Origin: Bacteroidales bacterium
Lineage (GTDB): Bacteria; Bacteroidota; Bacteroidia; Bacteroidales; UBA3824
NCBI GenBank assembly: GCA_017417315.1
Contig: JAFPZK010000016.1
Coordinates: 95,494-159,493, forward strand
DNA: 64,000 nt
Direction: 5' to 3'
Under the pieces are notes generated by a model. It saw only the letters and a program-made list of their open reading frames with translations. It did no database searches and was not told the DNA's origin. Position 1 is the stretch's first letter. Each line of letters opens with the position of its first letter. Position numbers and translations under genes: made by a program. This document shows positions 1 to 8,233 of this stretch, piece after piece.

Positions 1-303
1 GTCATGAACCGAAACTCCTGTCGTACAGCCTTCTATTTTGTCTACCGTTACGGTAAAAGGCGTTCCGAGTATCGAAGTGTTTTCTTCTACCTGAGCTGAA
101 AGTTTAAGTTCTTTGGCTCTGGCTAAGGTTATAGGCGCACACAAAACTCCGCGTCCGTTTTGAAGCATAAAATTGATTTTGTCTTCCGTAACGGTCTGGG
201 CGGCGGTTATGAAATCGCCTTCGTTTTCTCTGTCTTCGTCGTCTACGACTATGATAATTTTGCCTAAAGCAAAATCTTTGATTGCATCTTCTATCTTATT
301 CAT
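1..303 (-). CDS. ribB: 3,4-dihydroxy-2-butanone 4-phosphate synthase (RibB, possibly RibBA), N-terminal part
   Basis: The reading frame starts at ATG 301-303 and runs off the left edge after 101 codons, so only the N-terminus is visible. It carries the RibB signature [10 protein letters not shown] near residue 21, which holds the acidic residues that bind Mg2+ and ribulose 5-phosphate, and CTTGVS near the cut end. RibB makes the four-carbon precursor of the riboflavin xylene ring. In Bacteroidetes it is usually fused to GTP cyclohydrolase II (RibBA); that half would lie outside the window. The start is 18 bp after the stop of the LptF/LptG-like gene, so it is probably the last visible gene of the glsA operon. 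Confidence 0.93.
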   Translation of the reverse strand, partial: MNKIEDAIKDFALGKIIIVVDDEDRENEGDFITAAQTVTEDKINFMLQNGRGVLCAPITLARAKELKLSAQVEENTSILGTPFTVTVDKIEGCTTGVSVHD

Positions 304-321
304 ATTTTTTTAATTAAGTTT

Positions 322-1974
322 TTATTCTGACATTCCGAGTCTCTTGTTGAAGAATTTTCCGATTTTCTTGAAAAATGCGTCCCAAGCCTCTTTGTTGAAA
401 ATTTGTGCGTCAACAGTGGCTTTGTAAGTTAAAAATATTCCGAGCGGCAGAATTACGATCGAACTCAGCCACATACCTTTCCACGGATCCCAAACGCCCT
501 CTCTTGCGAGTTTCATTCCGACAGTCGAAATCATATAGTACGCCAAAAATACCAAAACCGAAACCACAATCGGCAGTCCGAAACCACCTTTCTTTATAAT
601 TGCGCCCAGCGGTGCTCCGATAAAGAAAAATATCATGCAGGCAAACGACAAAGTAAATTTTTGATGCCAAGCGTTACGAAATTTTGCGATAAGGCGTTTG
701 CGCGAGGTCAAATCTTCTTCGTTGCGGGTGATGACGGATTGTGCTTCGGTGGCAAATTCTTTTGCCTTGGCGAACACTTTTTTGCGGTCGTCTTCCGAAA
801 ATGTTTCGTAAAGAGAATCTAAGTTTACTGAAACTTTCAGGTCGTTGCCTTTAAGCGAAAATATGGTGCTTCTTATGGAATCTTTTACGAATGCTATTTT
901 TAGTTTAATCAACGAATCTTCAACTACATACGCAGAATCGAGTTCGGCTTTTTCTTCCACGCTCATATCATCGATGTTGACGTATCTTGACGGTTTCGAT
1001 TTATACGGAGTGTATTTGCGTGAGTGGAGAATGCTGTCGGTCATTATATTGTCGCGGTGAGTGGCGCGTTTTAAATAGTAACGCGTATTAAGAGATTGCG
1101 ACAAATCGCCTGAACGTCTTGCAAAAAGTCTGTCCAAAGAGTCGGTACTCTGTGTCAGCCTCGTGATGTCCTGAACTTGAAAACTGTTTTTAAAATAACT
1201 TTCGTCCGTGCGGTCAAAGTCGAAACCCGCTAACGAAAACACAAAAGTCTGTTTGTCGAACTTATCTTTTCTATACGGATTGCGTTCCGAGACGTTAATC
1301 ACCGACCCCGATTTTATGTCGGCTTCTTCATAACGCATTCCGTTATAAAGAGTTACGAGCATATATCTGCCGTCGCCGGTTACCGTCATCTGCCCTGAGT
1401 CCGCAACGGTAACGTTTGTACAACCGAGGTCTTTCGTATGGTCGTAGACGATAAAGTCGTACATCATGTTGGTTTTAGGATTTTTTGCCGAAATCCTTAT
1501 CGAAAAGTTTTGAATGTCGTTGTTGAAAATTCCCGGTTTTATGTTCATCTCAGGTCTTTGGTTTTGAATACTGTAAATCAAAGCCCTAAATCTTAAATTC
1601 GCGCTCGGAATAATGTCGTTAGAGATGTAAAACGCACCGATACTAATCAGCAGTGTGAGTGCTATCAGCGGTCGCATTGTTCTTTGAAGTGAAATTCCGG
1701 CGGCTTTTATGGCCGTGAGTTCAAATCTTTCGCCCATGTTGCCGAAAGTCATAATCGAGGCTAACAAAATCGCAAGCGGCAAAGCCATCGGAATAAGGCT
1801 CACCGAGGCAAGCCCCATAAATTCGGCAATTACGGAGGAGTCGAGACCTTTGCCCACCAAATCGTCTATGTACTTCCAAAGAAATTGCATCAGAAGCACA
1901 AAGACCGAAATGAAAAACGTAGCAATCAAAGGTCCTGCGTATGATTTCAGAAGAAAAATGTCTAATTTTTTCAT
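322..1974 (-). CDS. LptF/LptG (YjgP/YjgQ) family permease
   Basis: This 550-residue protein has the family layout: three N-terminal membrane segments (about residues 13-35, 52-75, 100-118), a large periplasmic domain of about 310 residues, and three C-terminal membrane segments (about 440-460, 467-487, 498-520). LptF and LptG form the membrane part of the LPS-extracting ABC transporter LptB2FG in the inner membrane. Which of the two this is cannot be told from sequence alone, so no symbol is given. The start overlaps the end of glsB by 4 bp (ATGA), indicating translational coupling. The periplasmic region is Ser/Lys rich and longer than in E. coli LptF, as is common in Bacteroidetes. Confidence 0.88.
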   Translation of the reverse strand: MKKLDIFLLKSYAGPLIATFFISVFVLLMQFLWKYIDDLVGKGLDSSVIAEFMGLASVSLIPMALPLAILLASIMTFGNMGERFELTAIKAAGISLQRTMRPLIALTLLISIGAFYISNDIIPSANLRFRALIYSIQNQRPEMNIKPGIFNNDIQNFSIRISAKNPKTNMMYDFIVYDHTKDLGCTNVTVADSGQMTVTGDGRYMLVTLYNGMRYEEADIKSGSVINVSERNPYRKDKFDKQTFVFSLAGFDFDRTDESYFKNSFQVQDITRLTQSTDSLDRLFARRSGDLSQSLNTRYYLKRATHRDNIMTDSILHSRKYTPYKSKPSRYVNIDDMSVEEKAELDSAYVVEDSLIKLKIAFVKDSIRSTIFSLKGNDLKVSVNLDSLYETFSEDDRKKVFAKAKEFATEAQSVITRNEEDLTSRKRLIAKFRNAWHQKFTLSFACMIFFFIGAPLGAIIKKGGFGLPIVVSVLVFLAYYMISTVGMKLAREGVWDPWKGMWLSSIVILPLGIFLTYKATVDAQIFNKEAWDAFFKKIGKFFNKRLGMSE

Positions 1975-2906
1975 TTTTTTATGTAACTATCCAAATGCCG
2001 CGCTTTTTTCTCCGGCAATATATCTTCCACTTTTACTAATATGCCCGTTTCTTCAACCCCGCCGAAAAACGGATTTGTTACCGTCGGGAAAATTTTTGTT
2101 GTAGGCGATAGGTTCATATAAGCGTTCAAAAGCGGCGGAATATTTTCGCCGAAAGAACGTACCACACGGTTGAGTGTTTTGTAGTCTGCTTTATAGTCTT
2201 TTCCTGAAAAAGTATTTTTTAGTTCATCTTTTGTTAGAGAAATTTTTATTGCGTTGTCGGAGGTTATCAGATTTTCCTCGTCATGAAAATACACCGAAAG
2301 AAATCCCAAGATGTAATCACGTGCCGTTTTGTTGAAGGTCGTGTACATCGTTACCTTTCCGAAGAAATATTTTATATGGTCTTCTCTCTGACGGTAGATT
2401 GCTCCGAGACCGTCCCAAAGTCCGTCCAAGGCAAAAAGTCCGAGCCTTGAATTGTTTTTGCTTTGATATTTCGGCTGAACGAAACTGCGTCCGAGTTCTA
2501 TCGTCTGAGGCATATACTCTTTTATAAAGGTGTCTGAGAATTTAAAAATCTCTGCCGTTGAAAGTTCCGGCTGACCCTCTGAATTAAATTCCACATCGAA
2601 ACTTAAATCCTTGAATCTGTATCCGCCGAGAATTTCCTGCTCGGTATCATTCCATATAATTAATTGACTATAAGGCTTTTCTGCGGTGTCGGCAAAGTCA
2701 ATGTCGCATTTTTTTCCCGTGCCGCCACCGGCCTCGCGGAATGAAATTTCCCTCAAACGTCCTACTTCTTGCATTAGGTAGGGCGAGTTTTGTGCCTGAA
2801 AGACATAAATCTTGTTTCCGCAATAATTTGCGGTTCTTAGCAATTTGTCATCAGAGAGTTCCTCCAAAAGTTTTTTCCTGTCAACAGGCGCGATTATATT
2901 TTCCAT
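1971..2906 (-). CDS. glsB: Glycine-lipid N-acyltransferase GlsB-like (GNAT/OlsB-type hemolysin family)
   Basis: The 311-residue protein resembles the OlsB/hemolysin-type GNAT acyltransferases: an N-terminal region with REISFREAGGGTG, then IIWNDTEQEILGGYR (the GNAT core strand with the GGYR turn), then ELGRSFVQPKYQ, a motif typical of this family. In Bacteroides, GlsB N-acylates glycine with a 3-hydroxy fatty acid and its neighbour GlsA O-acylates the product to give glycine lipids. The gene sits 9 bp after glsA in the same orientation, the arrangement known for that pathway. Function is assigned by family and neighbourhood; substrate is inferred. Confidence 0.8.
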   Translation of the reverse strand: MENIIAPVDRKKLLEELSDDKLLRTANYCGNKIYVFQAQNSPYLMQEVGRLREISFREAGGGTGKKCDIDFADTAEKPYSQLIIWNDTEQEILGGYRFKDLSFDVEFNSEGQPELSTAEIFKFSDTFIKEYMPQTIELGRSFVQPKYQSKNNSRLGLFALDGLWDGLGAIYRQREDHIKYFFGKVTMYTTFNKTARDYILGFLSVYFHDEENLITSDNAIKISLTKDELKNTFSGKDYKADYKTLNRVVRSFGENIPPLLNAYMNLSPTTKIFPTVTNPFFGGVEETGILVKVEDILPEKKARHLDSYIKK

Positions 2907-2915
2907 TTTTATTTT

Positions 2916-3740
2916 TTATTCCGATTGTTTTGCCCCGTAAGTTTTTTCCCTGACAAATTTTACGCGGTCTTCTTTGCTACTAATCTCTCTTAAAGTCTCC
3001 GGCATAATCGGTTCTCCGAAATAAAGCGAGATGTTTTTGTCATGGTACTTAAAAACCTCCGAGGGCAGCAATATAAGTTCGTAATTGAATTTTATGCCCG
3101 CTTTTTTTCTCAAAGCGGCTGTGTTGTAAAAAAAATTACTGTTGTAAGCCTCCACAAAAACCGGTACGATAGGAATATCGTATTTTACCGCCTTTTCGAT
3201 AAAGTTTTTTTTCCAAGGCAGGTCGGTGATTTTGCCGTCAATTTTTCTCGAACACAGTCCCGCCGGAAAAACGCATACGTTCTCCTTTGACGAAAACAGC
3301 GTTTCGATATCCTCGGCGTTGTTTTGAGAGGCGTGTCCGTAGACGTTGACTCCGCAAAATACTTCCTTTAAATTGTCAATGTTCGTCAAAAGTTCGTTGA
3401 CAACCGCTTTTGCTTTGCCGAAATTCTTGTTGACACTTGATATTACGGCAAGTCCGTCAATCCCGCCCAAAGGGTGGTTTGCCGTAAAAACGTACCTCTG
3501 CGTTAAGTCTATTTTTTCGAGTCCGTGGTTTATGATTTCGACGTTTAAGTCTTTGAAAACCGCGTCAATAAAGTCTACGCCGCTGAGATGTCCGTACAAT
3601 GTTAAAAGTCTGTTGATTTTGTCCTGACAAATGATTTTTTTCAGCAGTCCGATGACAAAACCCGGCAACTTTTTATAAAGAGACGGATTTTTCGTTTTTA
3701 TAATTTTTTCAATGTCAATAAGTTTTGCTGTTGTCTCCAA
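2916..3740 (-). CDS. glsA: Glycine-lipid O-acyltransferase GlsA-like (lysophospholipid acyltransferase family)
   Basis: The 274-residue protein has the acyltransferase motif NHPLGGIDG near residue 89 (a variant of HX4D with one extra residue, usual in this subfamily) and the later block FPAGLCSRK corresponding to the FPEGTRS motif. It would O-acylate the monoacylated glycine made by GlsB. The start is a TTG: no ATG occurs in frame before the conserved core, and the predicted -7 element at 3770-3777 places transcription start only about 25 bases upstream. First gene of the minus-strand run glsA-glsB-permease-ribB. Confidence 0.8.
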   Translation of the reverse strand: METTAKLIDIEKIIKTKNPSLYKKLPGFVIGLLKKIICQDKINRLLTLYGHLSGVDFIDAVFKDLNVEIINHGLEKIDLTQRYVFTANHPLGGIDGLAVISSVNKNFGKAKAVVNELLTNIDNLKEVFCGVNVYGHASQNNAEDIETLFSSKENVCVFPAGLCSRKIDGKITDLPWKKNFIEKAVKYDIPIVPVFVEAYNSNFFYNTAALRKKAGIKFNYELILLPSEVFKYHDKNISLYFGEPIMPETLREISSKEDRVKFVREKTYGAKQSE

Positions 3741-3769
3741 TTCTTTACAAACTGTAATTTTTCAGGTTA

Positions 3770-3802
3770 CAAAGTTAGGAAATTTTTTTAATTGTATGCA
3801 AA
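3770..3802 (-). promoter_or_regulatory. Promoter of the glsA operon
   Basis: On the minus strand TAACTTTG (3770-3777) matches the Bacteroidetes -7 consensus TAnnTTTG, and TTTG (3799-3802) lies 21 bp upstream as the -33 element. This gives a short leader to the TTG start at 3740. Confidence 0.6.
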
Positions 3803-3904
3803 ATTTTTTATTTATTATCGGCGGAGATTTTTTATGTTAAAAAGTTAAAAAAAATATTTTTTATATCGTTTTAAAAATTAATGTGTTAAGAAACTTAGAG
3901 TAAA

Positions 3905-3934
3905 AAAGTGGTAAAAAGTGGTAAAAAGTGGTTG
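3905..3934 (+). promoter_or_regulatory. MraZ operator: three AAAGTGG boxes at 10-bp spacing
   Basis: AAAGTGGTAA, AAAGTGGTAA and AAAGTGGTTG follow one another at 3905, 3915 and 3925. MraZ is known to bind short direct repeats at about 10-bp spacing ahead of its own operon; in Mollicutes the box is AAAGTGKN3, which these match. The third box runs into the -33 element of the promoter, so bound MraZ would be expected to repress. Box identity is seen directly; binding is inferred. Confidence 0.75.
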
Positions 3935-3961
3935 TAATGTCAAAAAAAAACTGTAATTTTG
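3932..3961 (+). promoter_or_regulatory. Promoter of the dcw cluster (PmraZ)
   Basis: TTG at 3932-3934 and TAATTTTG at 3954-3961 form a Bacteroidetes-type -33/-7 pair with a 19-bp spacer. The mraZ start is 23 bp beyond the -7 box. No other clear consensus promoter was noticed before ftsZ, so the cluster may be one long transcript. Confidence 0.65.
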
Positions 3962-3983
3962 AATGATTTTTTAATGAACTATC

Positions 3984-4433
3984 ATGTGCATTTTTACAGG
4001 AGATTTTCAAATAAAAATTGACCAAAAAGGACGTTTTGTCTTCCCGTCTGCTTTTTTAGAGCAGTTGGAAGACAATACGTTACGCACTTTTGTGGTAAAA
4101 AGGGATCTCTACGAAAAATGCCTTACCGTTTACACTCAGAGCGGTTGGAGGGAAAAGGTTGAAAGCATAAAAGCCCGTCTTAATCCTTTCAACAGGCAGC
4201 ACAACAGTTTTTTGAGGGAGTTTTTCAAGGATACCGCCGAGGTGGAATTAGACTCTAACAACCGGCTTTTAGTTCCGAAAAGGCTGGCTGAGGATTTAGG
4301 TCTTGAAAAAGATCTCTGTGTTATAGGTTTAGGTGACAGAATAGAGGTTTGGAGTACCGAAACCTTTGAAGCCTCGCGCCCCTCAAAAGATGATTTTGCA
4401 GCCATGGCTCAGGAATTTTTGGGAACTATTTAA
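3984..4433 (+). CDS. mraZ: Transcriptional regulator MraZ
   Basis: The 149-residue protein contains the two SpoVT/AbrB-like halves typical of MraZ: IDQKGRFVFPSAF near residue 13 and DSNNRLLVPKRLAEDLGL near residue 90, followed by the family ending GDRIEVWS. MraZ forms a ring and regulates the dcw cluster from direct repeats upstream of its own gene; such repeats are present at 3905-3934. In the second half the usual QGR is NNR. ATG 3984 has no clear Shine-Dalgarno sequence, as is normal in this phylum. First gene of the dcw cluster, 21 bp before rsmH. Confidence 0.95.
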   Translation: MCIFTGDFQIKIDQKGRFVFPSAFLEQLEDNTLRTFVVKRDLYEKCLTVYTQSGWREKVESIKARLNPFNRQHNSFLREFFKDTAEVELDSNNRLLVPKRLAEDLGLEKDLCVIGLGDRIEVWSTETFEASRPSKDDFAAMAQEFLGTI

Positions 4434-4454
4434 TAAGATAAGGAGGCGTAGAAA

Positions 4455-5372
4455 GTGGCTGAAAAAAACTTTTATCATAATCCCGTGATGCTCCGCGAGT
4501 GTATTGAAGGACTTAATATCAATACTTCGGGTGTGTATGCCGATGTAACTTTCGGCGGCGGCGGACATTCAAGAGAAATTTTGAAACATTTAGGTCCCGA
4601 GGGACGCCTTTTTGTATTTGATCAGGACTCTGATGCTAAGGAAAATGTTCCTAATGACAGCAGAATTATGTTTTTTAAGTCGAATTTTAAGTATTTCGCG
4701 CAGTTTTTAAGGCTTGCGGGTTATGAAAAAATCGACGGTATAATCGCAGACCTCGGTGTGTCAAGTCATCATTTTGATGATGCACAGCGTGGATTTTCTT
4801 TCCGTTTTGACGTCCCGCTTGATATGAGAATGAACAGGGACGCCGCTTTTTCGGCAAGAGACGTTCTTAATACTTACGGCGAAGAGGATTTGAAACGTAT
4901 TTTCTTGGAATACGGTGAAATAAAAAATGCTTGGAAGTTAGCACGTGCGGTTACGACTTCACGAAAGGAAAAATCAATAGACACGGTAGGCGGATTTTTG
5001 GAGGCAATCAAGGATTGTGTTCCGAGATTTTCTGAAAATAAATACCTTGCAACCGTGTTTCAGTCAATAAGAATAGAGGTTAATGATGAAATAGGGGTCT
5101 TGAAACGTTTTTTGACCTCAACACCGAAGGCTCTGAAAAAAAAAGGCAGACTTGTTATAATGTCGTATCATTCGCTTGAAGACAGAGCCGTCAAGAATTT
5201 TATGAAATCGGGAAATTTTCTCGGAAAAGAAGAAAAGGACGTTTTCGGTAACGTGATTGCGCCGCTAATGCCCGTTAACAGAAAAGTTATAACACCTTCT
5301 TTCGAGGAAGCGGAACAAAATCCGAGGTCAAGAAGTGCAAAACTCAGAATTGCTGAACGTACGGTTTATTAA
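4455..5372 (+). CDS. rsmH: 16S rRNA (cytosine(1402)-N(4))-methyltransferase RsmH
   Basis: The 305-residue protein begins with NPVMLRECIEGL and carries the SAM-binding motif TFGGGGHSREIL near residue 34, ADLGVSSHHFDDAQRGFSFR, and the C-terminal SYHSLEDRAVKNF and PRSRSAKLRIAER, all diagnostic of RsmH (MraW). It N4-methylates C1402 in the decoding centre of 16S rRNA with SAM. The start is a GTG at 4455, 8 bp after a perfect AGGAGG (4441-4446), a rare strong Shine-Dalgarno for this phylum that decides the start. Second gene of the dcw cluster. Confidence 0.96.
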   Translation: MAEKNFYHNPVMLRECIEGLNINTSGVYADVTFGGGGHSREILKHLGPEGRLFVFDQDSDAKENVPNDSRIMFFKSNFKYFAQFLRLAGYEKIDGIIADLGVSSHHFDDAQRGFSFRFDVPLDMRMNRDAAFSARDVLNTYGEEDLKRIFLEYGEIKNAWKLARAVTTSRKEKSIDTVGGFLEAIKDCVPRFSENKYLATVFQSIRIEVNDEIGVLKRFLTSTPKALKKKGRLVIMSYHSLEDRAVKNFMKSGNFLGKEEKDVFGNVIAPLMPVNRKVITPSFEEAEQNPRSRSAKLRIAERTVY

Positions 5373-5405
5373 AAAACTTTTAGGAAAAAGACTTTTAGAA
5401 AAAAG

Positions 5406-6074
5406 ATGATTGAAAGAGAAGAAGAGTGGGAAAATAGGGAAAACGAAGAAAATGAAAATGAAGAAGAAAACCAATCCTTAAACGAGGCGTATGACAAGGT
5501 TTCCGCATTAGGAGTACCGCCTTCGTTGCCGGATGGGTATTTTTCCTCCGATACTCCTTACGGTGGAAATTCTGAAATAGGGAACGAGGTCGGCGATATA
5601 AAATTATCCGGCGAGGTGTTTAGTGCGGAAGGCTTTTCTTTCGGCGGACAGTCTGAGGAAGAAAAAAAATCCGAAGAAGAACCCTCTGCTGAGCAAGATG
5701 ATGGTTCGCTGACATTGAAATCCGTTTTGGACGGAACTATCTTCGCAAAGAATATGGTAAAACTTTTACCGTATCTTGGTTTTATCGGTTTCCTTTTTGT
5801 TTTGTACATCTCTAACAGAAATATAGCCGAATCGGTTATTAGGCGTAACATCGTCTTGAAACGCGAGGTCAGGGAATACCGTGCCGAGGCAATTATCAAA
5901 GCCGCCGAATTGATGAACATAAGTAAAGAAACGGAAGTTTCGTCAAGAATAGAAAAAAAACAGTTGGGCATTTTTGTTCAGCAGACACCGCCTCCGATTT
6001 TTTATATTGACAAATTTCAGAGGGCGGATTCTTTGAAAACTGACGGCGACAGCAATAACTCTCAAAAACAGTAG
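5406..6074 (+). CDS. ftsL: FtsL-like cell division protein with long acidic N-terminus
   Basis: Position between rsmH and ftsI and a single membrane segment (about residues 119-137, LLPYLGFIGFLFVLY) followed by a short helical periplasmic tail (KREVREYRAEAIIKAAELM) identify it as the Bacteroidetes FtsL-like protein. FtsL forms a coiled coil with its partner in the divisome and activates FtsWI. At 222 residues it is about twice the usual size: the first 115 residues are a Glu/Asn-rich, low-complexity cytoplasmic extension. The sequence itself is weakly conserved, so the call rests on topology and context. Confidence 0.75.
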   Translation: MIEREEEWENRENEENENEEENQSLNEAYDKVSALGVPPSLPDGYFSSDTPYGGNSEIGNEVGDIKLSGEVFSAEGFSFGGQSEEEKKSEEEPSAEQDDGSLTLKSVLDGTIFAKNMVKLLPYLGFIGFLFVLYISNRNIAESVIRRNIVLKREVREYRAEAIIKAAELMNISKETEVSSRIEKKQLGIFVQQTPPPIFYIDKFQRADSLKTDGDSNNSQKQ

Positions 6075-6083
6075 AAGAAAAAA

Positions 6084-8213
6084 ATGAAAGACATCAAGAA
6101 AAATATAACTGTAAAACTGTTTTTTATATACGGAGTTGTTGCATTCGCTTTGGTTTCCGTCTTTATAAAAATTATGATTATCCAGACGCAAGACCCGAAG
6201 GAGTGGAAAAAACACATGATTTCGATACGTGCCGACAAGGTGGAGCCTTTCAGGGGTGATATTTGCGACACTCACGGACGTATACTCGCTACTTCGATTC
6301 CCTCTTACGCTCTTTATTGGGATTTTACGGTAAAAGGTCTCCGCGAAAAAGTTTATCCGAAATACATAGATTCTCTTACGGTTTGTATGAGCAAACTTTT
6401 CAAGGACAAAACTCCGAACGAATATAGGGCTTTTTTTGATTCAGCAATGCGTAACGAAAGACGTAACAAGTTTTATCCGATAAAGAGTTACGTTACTTTC
6501 GATCAGATGAACAAATTGAAAAAATTTCCTATTTTTAATCTCGGACGTTATAAAAGCGGACTTATTCCGAAGTACCGTTTTGCAAGACGTATGCCGCATA
6601 ACACTCTGGCTGAAAGAACGATTGGACACATCAACAACGACGGGCCGACTTCGGGTTTGGAATATGTTTACGACAAGGAACTTCACGGTGTTGAGGGTCA
6701 GAAACTTATGGTAAAACTGCCTTCAAGCGACTATTACCCGATTAATTCCGACGACGAAATTGAGCCTATGGACGGCGCGGATATTATTTCGACGATAGAT
6801 GTTAGTATTCAGGACATTGCCGAGCAGAGCCTTCTGAAATATTTGAAAAAATACCGCGCAAAACACGGTTGTGTTGTAGTTATGGAAGTTAAGACGGGCA
6901 GAATACGTGCAATCGCAAACCTCGATATGTGTTCGGACAGCGTTAATTATAAAGAGACGATGAACAATGCTGTCGGCGTTGCCATGGAGCCGGGTTCAAC
7001 ATTCAAACTGCCTGCTCTTATTGCCGTTATGGAAAAAACTAACTGCGGAATCAACGATTCGATAGACCTCGGAGACGGTAGTTATCAGGTTTCTAATCAT
7101 ACGATTTCGGACGACCACCCGCTGACGGGCAGACATTCGGTAAGGGAAATTTTTGAAAAATCCAGTAACGTCGGTATGGCGAGACTCGTTTACGACGCTT
7201 TCAGTCAAGACCCGAAAGAATTTGTGGACAATCTTTACGGTATGCACTTAAACCGTCAGACGGGAATTGACATTTACGGCGAGGCAACCCCGAAAATCAA
7301 TTATCCGGGCGACAAATTCTGGTGGTCGGGTTCTATCGCAAAAATCGCTTACGGTTACGAGGTAAAAGTTACGCCGCTGCAAATTCTCACCTTTTATAAT
7401 GCAATCGCTAACAACGGCGTGATGTTGCGTCCGCATTTGAGGGAGGCGGTAAGGCTTCACGGCGGTAAAAAAATTATTGACGAACCCGTAATCCTTCACT
7501 CGGCGGTTTGCAGCCGCGAGACGTTGGAAAAAGTGAAAGAACTTCTCAAAGGCGTTGTCGACAACGGAACGGCAATGAATTTGAAAACCAAATATTATTC
7601 GATAGCAGGCAAAACGGGAACGGCGCAAATCGCAAAAGGCACTTCGGGCTACAAAGACGAACTCGGAATGGCAACGCACTTGGCATCGTTTGTGGGATAT
7701 TTCCCCGCTGAAAAACCGAAATACTCTTGTATCGTGGTTATAAATTCGCCGTCAAGAGGTTCTTATTACGGCGGAACGGTGGCAGGTCCGGTTTTTAGAG
7801 AAATTGCTGACAAACTTTATTCTAAGGATTACGATTTGCTTATCGGCAAAGAGTTTAATTTGGAAAAATATGTTGACAAAAATACTATTCCCGATGCTAA
7901 AAGCGGAAGGAAAGAAGTTTTGGACAGACTTTTCAGCGCGTTTAACGTCCGTGTGGAAAATGTTGAAAATTCACAAACGCCTTTTGTCTATACGTCGCGG
8001 GGCAAAGACGCGGTAAAATTAGACGCTTTTTCGGCACGCCGAGCCGTTATGCCTGATGTCAGAGGCATGGGACTAAGGGACGCGCTTTATGTTTTGAGAA
8101 ATCACAACCTTGCCGTTACGGTTCACGGAAGAGGTGCTGTCATAAAACAGGACGTTGCGCCCGGCACAGCCGTAAAAGAAGGCACTAAGGTTACGATAGA
8201 ATTGGACAATTAA
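6084..8213 (+). CDS. ftsI: Division-specific penicillin-binding protein FtsI with C-terminal PASTA domain
   Basis: The 709-residue protein has an N-terminal membrane anchor (about residues 11-33), a PBP dimerisation domain and a transpeptidase domain with all three catalytic motifs: S305-T-F-K308 (nucleophile Ser305), S360-S-N362 and K510-T-G-T513. Residues about 653-709 form a PASTA domain (MPDVRGMGLRDAL... VAPGTAVKEGTKVTIEL). FtsI crosslinks septal peptidoglycan with FtsW as glycosyltransferase partner; ftsW lies downstream in the same cluster. PASTA on FtsI is common in Bacteroidetes but absent in E. coli. The start is 9 bp after the ftsL stop. Confidence 0.95.
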   Translation: MKDIKKNITVKLFFIYGVVAFALVSVFIKIMIIQTQDPKEWKKHMISIRADKVEPFRGDICDTHGRILATSIPSYALYWDFTVKGLREKVYPKYIDSLTVCMSKLFKDKTPNEYRAFFDSAMRNERRNKFYPIKSYVTFDQMNKLKKFPIFNLGRYKSGLIPKYRFARRMPHNTLAERTIGHINNDGPTSGLEYVYDKELHGVEGQKLMVKLPSSDYYPINSDDEIEPMDGADIISTIDVSIQDIAEQSLLKYLKKYRAKHGCVVVMEVKTGRIRAIANLDMCSDSVNYKETMNNAVGVAMEPGSTFKLPALIAVMEKTNCGINDSIDLGDGSYQVSNHTISDDHPLTGRHSVREIFEKSSNVGMARLVYDAFSQDPKEFVDNLYGMHLNRQTGIDIYGEATPKINYPGDKFWWSGSIAKIAYGYEVKVTPLQILTFYNAIANNGVMLRPHLREAVRLHGGKKIIDEPVILHSAVCSRETLEKVKELLKGVVDNGTAMNLKTKYYSIAGKTGTAQIAKGTSGYKDELGMATHLASFVGYFPAEKPKYSCIVVINSPSRGSYYGGTVAGPVFREIADKLYSKDYDLLIGKEFNLEKYVDKNTIPDAKSGRKEVLDRLFSAFNVRVENVENSQTPFVYTSRGKDAVKLDAFSARRAVMPDVRGMGLRDALYVLRNHNLAVTVHGRGAVIKQDVAPGTAVKEGTKVTIELDN

Positions 8214-8233
8214 AAAACAAAAAGATAAAAAAA

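Noticed and set aside
5558..5971. Antisense frame opposite ftsL
   Set aside because: Ser/Phe-rich mirror of the acidic ftsL coding sequence; no start context or promoter.
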